Of a DNA stretch of 64,000 bases, positions 24,249-34,370 are shown one piece after another (position 1 is the stretch's first letter; each line of letters opens with the position of its first letter). Source of the DNA: Anagrus nilaparvatae (Eukaryota > Arthropoda > Insecta > Hymenoptera > Mymaridae); NCBI GenBank assembly GCA_022575985.1, contig JAKSXM010000263.1, positions 5,622,001-5,686,000 on the forward strand, read 5' to 3'. The position numbers and the translations under genes were made by a program. Under the pieces are notes generated by a model. That model saw only the letters and a list, made by a program, of their open reading frames with translations. It made no database searches and was not told the origin of the DNA.

Positions 24249-24398
24249 TTTTAAATATAATTATATTAAAATTTGTATCATTTAATTAAAAAGCTTGCAC
24301 TAGCACATGATTAATAATTAATATTATGCTGCCAAGATTCGCGGGAACAATGCTATATGACTCGACACAGCAAATGTTAAAGTGCATTCAGACGTATA

Positions 24399-24523
24399 GA
24401 TAAGGTAGACACCCAATGGTAAACATATGATCAGAATGCCTCGAGTTTTTAAATGCTGCGTCTCTCTCTAATCACGTATTTCAACATTTTATATTTTTAA
24501 TTTTAATTTATGAAGATTTCCAA
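24399..24523 (-). repeat. Right terminal inverted repeat of PIF element
   Basis: Reverse complement of 19643-19766. It is followed by TAA. Confidence 0.88.
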
Positions 24524-25475
24524 TAATAACTACTAGAAAATATTTTAGTAATTTAATTTACAAAATTAGAAAAATCTTAAATTAGTAATAGGTTAGTGAA
24601 ATGTTGTAAAAAATATAAAACTACAATTTCAGAAACATAAATTTTACATTTAAAATTATCAATGATAAATAAGTATATAATTTTTTTTTTAATCGATATT
24701 TTTCATTCTGCATCATAAAACTCAGAAATTTTGCAAGAAAAACAACATAAAAACATAGTTCTAGTCAAAAATACAAAAATCTGCAAATTGAAAATCAAGA
24801 TAAGTCAGTTGGGAAAGAATACCTCAAAAGTCTAATTTCAGTCAAAACTGATCAGAGTGCACCTGAAAGTTACTAGTCAAAGAAGTTAACATTTGGGATT
24901 CATTCAAATACCTTGATTTATCGAAAAATGTAAATAAATTTATAAAAATAAAAAAAATAATAATAATAAAAAAATACTTAAATTGGTATGTAAAACATAA
25001 TGTAAATATGTAACAAGTGGATTTATATTAAAAAAGACAACAAAAACAAAAAAACAAGACTTAAAACTCAGTTAGATATTCTGTGATAAAAATAGTTACT
25101 GTGATAAATATAGTTATATATTCTGTGTTAAAAACAGTTACATATTCTATGATGAAAACTTTACGTATCTTCTATCAACACTATGTAATTCAAAATCACA
25201 ATTACTCAAAAATTTAAAAAAAAAACAATTAAAAACAAAAACTATTTTTTTTTCTTCATCAATTGTTTTAATCATATAATTAAAACTCAAATAGTTTGAA
25301 TCCTAAAATTCAACATATTCAAAACTCAATCAATAATTTATGTGAAAATTTCTATTAAAAAAAATCCTAAAAACAAAACATAAATATCCTTAAAGTTAAA
25401 TACTCCAAAAAAACCTCAACCTATAATCCTTCAAAATCATATTACAATAAATTAAATATACCGAAATTCCATTAA
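24524..25475. other. Very AT-rich DNA without genes
   Basis: Short local repeats of a TAGTTA-TATTCTGTG phrase occur at 25065-25150. Nothing else can be supported. Confidence 0.4.
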
Positions 25476-25524
25476 TCTCTCTATATTATAAAATTCTAAA
25501 CGCTGCCGCCGCCGCCGCCGACAT

Positions 25525-25612
25525 GGGTCATTTGGTCACCCCCATTTGGACACCCCCATTTGGACACCCCCATTTGGGCACCCCCATTTGGACACCCCCA
25601 TTTGGGCACCCA
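25525..25612 (+). repeat. 14 bp GC-rich minisatellite
   Basis: About six copies of ACACCCCCATTTGG or a one-base variant, directly after a (GCC)n run at 25504-25519. It is a striking GC island in AT-rich DNA and lies near the Helitron 5' end. Confidence 0.9.
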
Positions 25613-25921
25613 TGTTTGATTTTTTTATTCAAATTGCAATTTTTTTTATTTTTATTTTATTATTTTTTTTTTTTTTATTTTATTAATTAAAAAGAGTATC
25701 AGCAGTAGAACCAAACCATAGATTCAACAAAGGAAATTTAAATTACGAAATATCAATTAAAGATATATAATCACAATTAAATATCTAGGTAAACAAAATA
25801 ATGTTGAAAAGGAAATACAAACATATACGAACTTCAAAAAATTATTAAATGTTGATATAAATACAGAAATAAGTAATTATATTTATTATTCAAAATTTTA
25901 AATAATTTCAGTTAAATATGA

Positions 25922-26345
25922 ATTATATTTTTAGAAATAAAAGGATATTTAATTAACAAATTTGTCCCAATTAATGAAAATAAAAATTTATTATACACTT
26001 CAATAATAACTGACAAAAGATATAAAATAGATGTATACACTTATAATGCATCAGATATAAATTATGATGAAGGTACACATTTAGAAATAATAGGCGAATT
26101 AAGAAAAACAGGTAAAAATAAAATTATTAAAAAGCATAAAAAATTATTAACTTAATAAAATTAATAGATAAATACAAAACGTACAATATATTTAACTTTG
26201 ATAACAAATTAATACGAATTATATCTGACGAAATACTAAGTTTAGAAGAATTAATGGAAGGCCAAGAACTATTAAGAGATGCATTATTCTTTCTAAATAA
26301 TTGTCTTTTAATTTCTAATTGTAAACATGGGCCTTTTCACCACAC
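25922..26345 (+). pseudogene. Unrecognised coding remnant inside the Helitron
   Basis: Two successive open stretches without an ATG: 25922-26155 (77 codons, contains KGYLINKFVPINENKNLLY, then KRYKIDVYTYNASD and EGTHLEIIGELRKTG) and a shifted one from 26156 (contains LIRIISDEILSLEELMEGQ). The first has alternating beta-like segments, reminiscent of a small OB-fold, but that is a guess. A splice-acceptor-like TTTCAG lies just upstream. It could be a captured host exon or a leftover Helitron protein. I do not recognise the family. Confidence 0.35.
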
Positions 26346-26399
26346 TCGACGCTTTGTGGGGGTTGGCGCGCGGAGCGCGCAGGGGGCGGAGCCCCCTAG

Positions 26400-27631
26400 T
26401 ATATAATAAAATATTATAATTTCAAATACCATTTTACTAAGTTATTATTAATTCTAAATTCAGAAGTCATGAAATAATATTTGAATCTTGACATTTTTTT
26501 TTAATAATACACAATTTTGCATACTTCAAAAGAAACTAAAACTGCTGAATCACTCATTGTTATTCATAACACTTTATATTTTTATATTAACTAACAATAA
26601 AACAGTAAAATTTTCTTTGTTATACAAATAATTATGTACAATTAAACATAACAAAATCTTTAAAGATAAATTTTAATTTCTGATTTTTCGAAATCAAATA
26701 TTTGTTCATTACGTTTTTATAAAAAAAAAACTCCACTCACAAACTTGGTGAGGAGGAAGTAAGATGGGTAATTTTACTTAATCTTTGTATCAAAATTTAA
26801 AAAAATTTCGTTATGTTTAATTATAGTTTAATTTTTAAATTGTTTGAATTTTATGTAATTTTAACTTTTGAAAAGTTATTCTAGAGCAAAATTTTACAAA
26901 CAAATCTTTGAATTTCCTAAATCAATATTTGCTCATTCAAGAACTATTTAATTTTTTCACTCATAAACTAGGTGAGGTAGCTTATAAGTAAAGAAAACTT
27001 CTTATTTTGGAAAAAACATGTCTAAAGATAAATTGCTTTTCGAATTCATCCAATTTTTTTTCTCCTTATTGCTTGGTTTTCCTAAACTAATATTTTTGCT
27101 CGTTTCAAATAAATTTTACACTCCCAAAACTTGGGACGGAGGAATGACCTGACTGGAGACGTCCAGGAAGAAAATTTCAATAACCTTCAACCATTCGATT
27201 AAAAAGCAAGACAAAATATAAAATAAAAAAAAATCTTTAAATTAATAAAGCAAAAAATTGTAAAACTATATAAAAAATAAATTTATAAAATGTTCAAAAG
27301 TTAAAAAAAAAACTTTTTCATAAAAAAATATATATAAAAAAAATATAATAATAAATAACCTACTAATATACAACATAAGTAAATATCATTCTTATCAAAT
27401 CACTTAATATAACCTGTTGTGTAAGAAATTCTTTATAAGTCACCAAACTATATACTAATACTAAACAAAAAATAACAAAATCTGATTTAGTAAGCAAAAT
27501 ATGAAATTATTAAAAACAAAATTTTTTAATACAAAATTAACTATGTAATTCTTATTGCTAATAATAGAAAATAAGTTTGATTTCCTAATCAAACCACAAA
27601 AACATCCTGTTTTTGAAACTAAGGGCGGAGG
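26400..27631. repeat. Degenerate ~200 bp tandem units in AT-rich DNA
   Basis: A phrase with ATATTTG(C)TCATT, then CACTC-CAAACTTGGTGAGGAGG or variants, recurs near 26700-26765, 26925-26985 and 27095-27150. The remainder to 27631 is plain AT-rich sequence with no supportable gene. Confidence 0.5.
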
Positions 27632-28792
27632 TGTTATGCGCCCAACGCCCAATATTTCGTAATTAATTTTAAATGTATGTTCTAAATTATTTAGTAAGAT
27701 TTCAAAATTTGTAATTTTATTATTTAAGCAGTTTTGTTAATTATGTCAAATACCTCAGTTACTTTTATCAGCAAATATTTTTATGTATTAAGGGGGTAGA
27801 CCTAATTGGAGATAGAAAAAAGGTGTGGTTTTCTGGATAGGTTTTCGGGTAGAAATAATTGAGATAATTTTTTCAAAGTTGGCACTTTATTAGATTATAA
27901 GTTGCTAAACATTTTTTTTTATTTTTTTTTTTAATTTTTTCGAAATGGCGCCGAGTACAGGTCCTCAAAGTTGGGTCTCACTTTTCAATGTGTGCAGGAT
28001 TCCGGTCTCCAAATTGTTCAGAAACACACGAAACCAAATTAATTATGTTTGGGAAACATTTTTCTTCTGGATTGATGGATTCAAATTTCGGAAAATGGAA
28101 AATTGGGAAAATTATTTAATTTTTTTCAAAAATTGCAATTTTTTTCACATGTTTTTTTGAAAGAAAAAAAAATTGGGACATTTTTTGGAAAAATCCTTCC
28201 ATCAATCCAGAAGATAATTGTATTTTAAAAATGTAGCCAAAAAATTAGGAAGATATCTTAATTATTTTTTGAGTTATCGTGCACACAAATCGAAAAACGT
28301 TGTTTCGAGAAAAACGCGTTTAAAGTTTTGAATACTGTATCTTACGCCTTTCGCGGTGTCTCGCTTCATCGTCTATAACTTTCTTATTATTCAAGATATC
28401 ATTATAAAAATTTTTTTCCATATTTTTAAGATGTTTTCGAACCCAAAAAAAATAAAAACAGAAAATCGATTACGAAAAAGTTCCAATTAGGTCTACCCCC
28501 TTAATAAGAACTACCAAAATTTCGCAAGCATATTTGTTAATATTTAAAATAAATTGTCCTCATTAAACTGAATATAAAGGGATGTAAAAATTATAAAAGT
28601 CTGCCAGTTTATTCTTTAAAATTCTCCTGTTAAATAAGTTTTGTTAATAAAAGTTATTTGTTTAAATCTAAATCTAAGAGTGGATTATTTTCAGCTATCA
28701 TTAACACCTATTAAAACGAGTAAGTAAATAAAGTTTCCATATCCCATAAAAATAACTAACAAAATATAAATTATTAATATTATACCATATCA
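27632..28792 (+). mobile_element. Putative solo LTR, copy 2, split by an insertion
   Basis: 27632-27791 and 28501-28792 together match 6849-7294 with few differences: same TG start, same AATAAA region, end ACCATATCA. A 709 bp element interrupts it. No target duplication was found, as for copy 1. Confidence 0.6.
27792..28500. mobile_element. 709 bp terminal-inverted-repeat element
   Basis: Perfect 19 bp ends, GGGGGTAGACCTAATTGGA and its complement, are flanked by TTAA on both sides (27788-27791, 28501-28504). TTAA suggests piggyBac-type insertion. The same sequence can also be read as a TA duplication with ends AGGGGG, as in Tc1/mariner. The unsplit LTR copy at about 6998 gives a slightly mutated empty site. 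The inside has no transposase; a 71-codon frame at 27945 is not convincing. Confidence 0.8.
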
Positions 28793-29345
28793 ATGGTATG
28801 CGTCAACAGCATTCTCTTCGTCCTACGAAAAAGGCCCCCCCCCCAAAAGAAATACATTAGAATACATCTACTGTGAAAAAGTTAAGATAATTCACCATTT
28901 AGTTTACGAGTTATTAAACTCCAAAGTTCAATTCTTATACATTTTTAGGATAGGAAGACGCGTGAAAATGCATTGAAATCTAGCGTCTTTTTGTAAATGC
29001 TTCTAAACGAAACGACAGATGTAAACGAAAATTAATTTCAACGTTAATGAATAGTATTAGAATATCATTTTAAAATTTAAAAGGAATTGGCCATTTTTTA
29101 TCAAAAATATTAAACTCCAAAGTTGAAAAAAAAAATTTTTTTTTGTAAATTTATAATATTTTAAGTTTTTATTAATTTTTATTAATTTTTGTAAAATAAA
29201 GTATTTATCAATAAAAATAATCATAATTATTTTTCTGAAATCCGTAATAAACATTATTTTTATTTTTTTTTACTTCTGAGGATTTTTTTGAACTTCACGA
29301 AATAATCCGTTTAGAACCGTTAGTTATCTTGAACAACAACCTTAA
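28793..29345. other. AT-rich spacer
   Basis: A C-run (10 C) at about 28836 is the only notable feature. I see no gene. Confidence 0.4.
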
Positions 29346-29700
29346 TACTATTATACAAATTAATTAGGTACTACGTTCAAAAAGAGAAAAGTATTGCTAA
29401 TATTTTTATTTTTTTATGTAAAAAAAATTCTATTTAAATTAACTTTCAGATCCAAAAAATTGATTATAAAGGATATTTCTATAACTAGTACTCCCACATA
29501 AAAAATGAGGTAACACTTTCCAAAAAGAAAAACTATTACTCTTTTTTTTTATGCAAAAAGGTTTGAGGAAAAAAGGTCAAAAACTTAAGTGTCAGATTGG
29601 AAATATCAAGTAATAACCATACTTTCAGATATTGGTACTTTCATAGGAAAAGATTTGGTACAACTTCTAAGAAAAAATATAAACTACTTACTATAGAAAT
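29346..29700. repeat. Degenerate repeat, same family as 5150-5830
   Basis: It contains ATTAGGTACTACGTTCAAAAAG, then further units with CAGATATTGGTACTTTCATAG. An opposite-orientation copy is at 31545-31870. These copies flank the copia fragment, one on each side and inverted. Confidence 0.55.
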
Positions 29701-29831
29701 TTCACAGTTTTAAAATCAAAAATAGAATAAATGATAAAACTTAATTCACCTATAAGTAAACTAAGAAAAATTTTGACTTTGCTTAAAATAAATTGGAAAA
29801 CTAATATTTTCAATAAAATAGGCAAATAATA

Positions 29832-30112
29832 TGTGAGAATTATACAATATATACATATATATATATACACATAACACTATATATACTGTAAGCTTTTCAT
29901 ACGCTAATGTTTGTTTTATATAATCGTATATGTTTCTACACTAATTATATGAATCATTAATTATGCTATCTTTACTTTCTTCCACGCAATCCCGTTCCAG
30001 TTCCTTCTAAGCCTCCGACAATCCTTTTGTACCAATACAATAAATATTACATAATACAAAGTATCTCTGTCTCACTTTATTTAGTTAACCAATTATTATT
30101 AACATTCTGACA
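29832..30112 (+). repeat. Probable copia-type 5' LTR
   Basis: It ends TTCTGACA directly before the primer binding site. The start is placed at TGTGAGAATTATAC, but TGTAAGC at 29887 is an alternative. AATAAA-type signals occur about 60-75 bp before the end. No matching 3' LTR exists in the window. Confidence 0.55.
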
Positions 30113-30126
30113 GGTTATGGGCCCAG
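30113..30126 (+). other. copia-type primer binding site
   Basis: GGTTATGGGCCCAG follows the LTR. I recall the same sequence as the priming site of copia-like elements, which use an initiator methionine tRNA fragment. Confidence 0.75.
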
Positions 30127-30289
30127 ATTCACGCATTGTTTATAATAATTTAACAAAATTTTTAAATTTATTTAAAAATTTTTTTTACAAAAAAAAAATA
30201 ATTGGTGATAAAGTTTTAAAGTGTAGTTTAAGTGAAGTCAAAATTTAAAAATTCAAAAAAAAAAAGAAGCCAAAATTGAATCTACTTCA

Positions 30290-31085
30290 CTATTAACCGT
30301 ACCCGTGCTAACAGGTGTAAAATACTTAGCGTGGTTATTTAGAATAGAATTGTATTTAGAAAAGTTGGGATCGATCGAAGCAATCAATAAACCTCAATCG
30401 GAAATCGATACGTTAACGGGCGAAGCCCTAATGGCCTTCAAGGCAAAAGACGCCAGTACCAGATGCGTCATCGTACAATGTGTGACAGATAAGCATTGAC
30501 TATCTAAGGGAATCAAGAACGGCAAAGGAAATGATGCAGGCACTAAAGTCAGTATCTGAAAGAAAGAGCGCACTTTCGAAAATTTACGTAATGAGAAAGC
30601 TCTTAAAAATGAAATTTAAAGATGGCGAAAGTTTACAAGAGCATTTTGTAAAAGTAGAAGTGCTTCTAAGGGAACTAGAGTCCCTAAAAAAGTCAAAACT
30701 AGGGGACTCTGAAAAGGTATTTTTTCTCTTACTATCGATGCCTGAGTCATATGACGGTATAATAACGGCAATTGAAACGTTAAGCGACGACAAGCTAACG
30801 TTCAGTTTCGTAAAGGAGCGTCTGCTAGATGCCGAACTAAACCAGCTGGAAAATAGCAAAGAGCAAAAATTAGAAAATGCAAAAGAAAGCTCTGTTTCAG
30901 CAACAAGAGAAAATAAATGTTATGACCAATAAATGTTAGACCCTCGCCATTACAAGTACTACTGTCCCAGGTTACAAGGGAGAAATGAAAGAAGTGAAAG
31001 AAGTGAAACAACATTTCGAGGAAGAGGGAGAGACAGATATCAGCGTGGTGGAAGACACGTCAGAGGGAGAAGTGTACTTTTCTCC
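30290..31085 (+). pseudogene. copia-type gag, broken
   Basis: The frame at 30305-30499 holds the N-terminal gag part (YLAWLFRIELYLEK). After a small deletion it continues at 30531-30932 with the conserved stretch YDGIITAIETLS found in copia-type Gag. A degraded zinc knuckle (HYKYYC) and an Arg/Gly-rich tail run to about 31085 past a stop. There is no protease, integrase or reverse transcriptase, so the element was cut off after gag. Confidence 0.82.
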
Positions 31086-31160
31086 TTTCGACATTTTTGA
31101 ATCGACATTTTTGAAATCGACATTTTCGAAATCGACATTTTTCAATCGACATTTTTGAAA
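31084..31160 (+). repeat. ~16 bp minisatellite at the end of the copia fragment
   Basis: Five copies of ATCGACATTTTTGAA or close variants sit exactly where the gag sequence ends, so they mark the truncation point. Confidence 0.8.
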
Positions 31161-31544
31161 TAATGTGAAAAAATAAACCTTGATGATTGTGCAATCATAA
31201 TATGGCCGAATTTACATAATTTACGCTAGTTTTTGATATGTACTATAATGCAAAGTACATACTTACACATAATTTGGCTGGTGTGGGTATATTATACAGT
31301 GTGAAGCAGATAATGTAAAAATATCATTCTATAATTATATTTGTTAATGTCAGTGCTTTTTATTAGATTATAAATTAACGTAGTAGGAAGTGTCGTCTAC
31401 AAGGTAATAAAATTTTAATAATAATTACTTTGGTTTTATAAAACTCGCTATCAAGTCCTTGTATGTGATTGAGTATCATAAACGAGGATTCTTAAAGTTT
31501 CATTATTACGGATTTCACATGAAAATGAAAATCGTATTTTATGA
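31161..31544. other. AT-rich spacer
   Basis: No gene or repeat is recognised. Confidence 0.4.
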
Positions 31545-31870
31545 AAAAAGTGCATGCATTTTTTTCTCAAAACTTTTTGCATAAAAAAATAAAAAAACAG
31601 CAATATTTTTTTCCTTTTTGAAAAAAGTACCTGATATTTTCAATGGGAGTACTAGTTTTAGAAATATTTTTTATAGTCAATTTTTTGGATCTCAAATTTA
31701 ATTTTTTGAAATTTATTTTTTTCGAAATGTTTTACATAAAAAAATAAAAATAATAGCAATATTTTTTTTCTTTTGGGACGTAGTACTATTATTACTTAGA
31801 CGTACACTACTATTTTTGTCTATGAAAATACAAAGTACTAATATCTAGAATTATCGTTTTTACTAGGTAA
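31545..31870. repeat. Inverted copy of the 29350-29700 repeat
   Basis: It contains the reverse complements of the ATTTTTGGATC and GTACTACGTC-type phrases, in two units. Confidence 0.5.
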
Positions 31871-32123
31871 AATAGACCATTAAGAATATTTTGTTATTGT
31901 TAATGAGGAACCATAGTGCCAATTACTTGGCAGCGTTTTTATTAATTAACTATTGTTATATTTTCAATATTTCCTTAATTTTTGGCCACATCGTCACGAA
32001 AAATTTAACATATAAATAGCTTATTAATTAAAGTGTTAATTTTTGTCTTGTCTATATTTAAACTTTCGGCCTTTACAGAGTACGTCCAACTACAATTATA
32101 TTGATATATTATTTGATTAACCG
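31871..32123. other. AT-rich spacer
   Basis: Nothing supportable. Confidence 0.4.
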
Positions 32124-33140
32124 ATTACCACCGGTGCGGCCAAAACGTGCCACTTTATTATAATTCTGAAATTTCTTTGTATTATTTTCTCTAAATATAT
32201 ATCTGGGAGTTTTTGATGTTGTTGATTCCTAATATGAACTCAAAAACATCATAAAATCTCATCTAGGATAATAAGGAGCGTAAAATCCATTTTTATAAAA
32301 GTCTTTCTTCTTACTGGAAATACTATATCAGGGAGTTTTTCAGGTTTCTGATTTCAAATATGACTATAAAAAAAATCATAAAACTTAATCTAGGGGTGAA
32401 AAATTAGGTAGTAAAGGGGTGAAAAATCAATTTTCATAAAAGGCTTTATTTTTACTTGATAAACTCTATCGGGGGTTTTTTGAGTTTGCTGATTTCAAAT
32501 ATGACTAACTACAATCTTTCACCCATTACAATCCTTATATTTTACAATTTTATACCCCTAGATTAAATTTTATGAATTTTTTATGGTCATATTTGAAATT
32601 AACAGCGTCGAAAAACCCCCCGCTACAGAATTTCACGAAAAATAATGCCTTTTATAAAAATTGATTTTTCACTCCTTTTCACCATAATTTTCTACCTCTA
32701 CATGAAGATTTATGATTTTCTTATGGTCATATTTTAAATCAGCAACGTCAAAAAACCCCTGGTACAGTTTTCTAAGTAAAAATAAATCCTTTTATGAAAA
32801 TGGATTTTTCATCCCTTTTTCCCTAACTTTCCACCCCCAGATAAAGTTTTTATGATTTTTTATGGTCATATTTGAAATCAGCAACCTCGAAAACTCCTCA
32901 TATAGGTTTTCCAGTAAGAATAAAGACTTTTATAGAAACGAATAAAGGATTTTTATAAAAATTTATTTTTACCCCTATCCACTCCTATTTTCTACCCCTA
33001 GATGAAATTTTATTATTTTTTGGAGTTCATACTTGAAATCAGCAGCCTTGAAACCTCCCAGATATAAATTTAGAGCTAATAATACTAAGAAGTTTCAGAA
33101 TTATAATAATGTGGCACGTTTTGGTCGCACCGACGGTAAT
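32124..33140. mobile_element. Foldback element built from ~130 bp subrepeats
   Basis: The ends ATTACCACCGGTGCGGCC and GGTCGCACCGACGGTAAT are inverted copies. Each ~500 bp arm contains three to four subunits with GATTTCAAATATGACTATAAA, CATAAAACTTAATCTAGGGG and GTGAAAAATCAATTTTCATAAAA. The arms switch orientation at about 32540. It has no coding capacity. Confidence 0.82.
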
Positions 33141-33614
33141 TAGTTAATTTATAATTCATTTTTTAAATTTCTAAAAAATTGGGTTGCATATAGGAAGACT
33201 CGAATTTTATTTTAGATTTCAATCCTCTTATATAAAATAACGATTTTCTAAAATTTTATATAATAACAAGTCTTCATCATTTTTGTAATTATTTTTTTGA
33301 TGTATTCTTATAATTTTTTTACAATGGGACATTACAAATTAAATACTAAAAAAGTAATGTTCTATACATATAAACATCTTTGCCTATTTAAAAAGCAACA
33401 TACTGTCTTAATCTTCTCTAAGGTAACATAAAATATTCTAAACTAAAAAATTAGAGTTATTCTATAACAATATAGATATACATTTATGTGAAAAATTAGG
33501 ACTGATAAAGAGTATTTAATTATTCAAAAAATATATTATATTATTGATAAAAAAATAATTAAATCAGGAATTCAATTTTAGAGAAAAAAAATGAGAATTA
33601 AAAAATTTATTTTT
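33141..33614. other. AT-rich spacer
   Basis: No gene was seen. It probably contains the 3' end of the minus-strand gene that stops at 33615. Confidence 0.4.
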
Positions 33615-34306
33615 TTAAATATAATTTCTTTTAATCTTTTTTTGTAAAGGTTCCTTAATTTTCTGTAAATCATGCTCAGAGTCACTATCTTCATCTTCAT
33701 TATCTTCACTTTCTTCATGTTCGTCACTATCTTCATCTTCTTCACTTTCTTCACCTTCCTCACTCTCTTCATCTTCTTCAGTTTCTTCATCTTCTTCACT
33801 ATCCTCATCTTCTTTAGTCTCATCTACACTTTTTTCGTTTTCTTTGTCATTATCACTTTCATCATCTGTGTCATATGTCTGCTAAAAATAAAGATAAATT
33901 TAGTGAGCTTTTTAAAAATTATGCGCGTACTGCATTTAACAAATGAAAACTCACATCTTTATTTTTTTTGCTCTCTTCAATCTTTTTATCTATTTTTTCG
34001 TCTATAAAATATAAAAGCAATTAACATATAGAAAAATATGCACTAAATTTTTCCTGACAAATACATTACCTTCTTTCCTATCCTTCACATCAAAAATGGA
34101 TTCCCTCTGCTCAAACCAAGATATTCTTGTTAAAAACGTGTCTACATTTTCAGGACTTGGGTCTTTTTTCAATTCTACCCAATTATCCCATATTTCTTTA
34201 TCTCTATCTGAATCTTTTTTACTAACGGTTTTTGAAAGTATTACTCTCGTATCTTTTATTTTGTCCAGAGTCGATTTTGCTTGAAAGATTAAGTTGCATA
34301 ATAAAG
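33615..34306 (-). CDS. 3' exons of an unrecognised protein with acidic tail
   Basis: Three minus-strand exons join in frame across consensus GT-AG borders: 34306-34070, 34001-33955 and 33881-33615. They encode about 182 residues ending in TAA. The first exon reads LLCNLIFQAKSTLDKIKD... and ends FEQRESIFDVKDRK. The last begins QTYDTDDESDN, continues as a long Glu/Asp/Ser run and closes with a basic patch (KIKEPLQKKIKRNYI). No ATG is present, so upstream exons are missing; a LINE lies in the next intron. The motif WDNWVEL...FLTRISWF weakly recalls the C-terminal region of MULE transposases, and a MULE remnant lies on the same strand at 43633-43905, so this may be its split 3' end. Otherwise it is a host gene of unknown function. 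Confidence 0.6.
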
Positions 34307-34370
34307 CTAAAAAATTGACAATATTAATTATAGATTCATATACTTTTTAAAAACTTAGATATTTTCAGGG

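Larger units (their letters stand above)
19643..24523 (+). mobile_element. PIF/Harbinger DNA transposon, near-complete
   Basis: Inverted repeats of about 120 bp (19643-19766 and 24399-24523; outer TGGAAATCTTCATAAAT) flank two convergent spliced genes, a DDE transposase on the plus strand and a Myb/SANT-like protein on the minus strand. That two-gene makeup defines PIF/Harbinger. TTA lies before the left end and TAA after the right end, close to the family's 3 bp TWA duplication with one substitution. Both genes look nearly intact, so the copy is young. Confidence 0.92.
25476..26399 (+). mobile_element. Helitron-like element, non-autonomous
   Basis: The 5' end is TCTCTCTATATTATAAAA after an A. 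The 3' end has two GC hairpins (26366-26380 and 26382-26396) running straight into CTAG, followed by T at 26400. TC...CTRR ends, a terminal hairpin, insertion between A and T and no target duplication are the Helitron hallmarks. No Rep/helicase is present. The start could be two or four bases further in because TC is repeated. Confidence 0.65.

Noticed and set aside
33578..34007. Lys/Met-rich (minus) and Phe/Ile-rich (plus) frames
   Set aside because: They are other-frame readings of the GAA/GAT-rich coding exon of the acidic-tail protein at 33615-33881.
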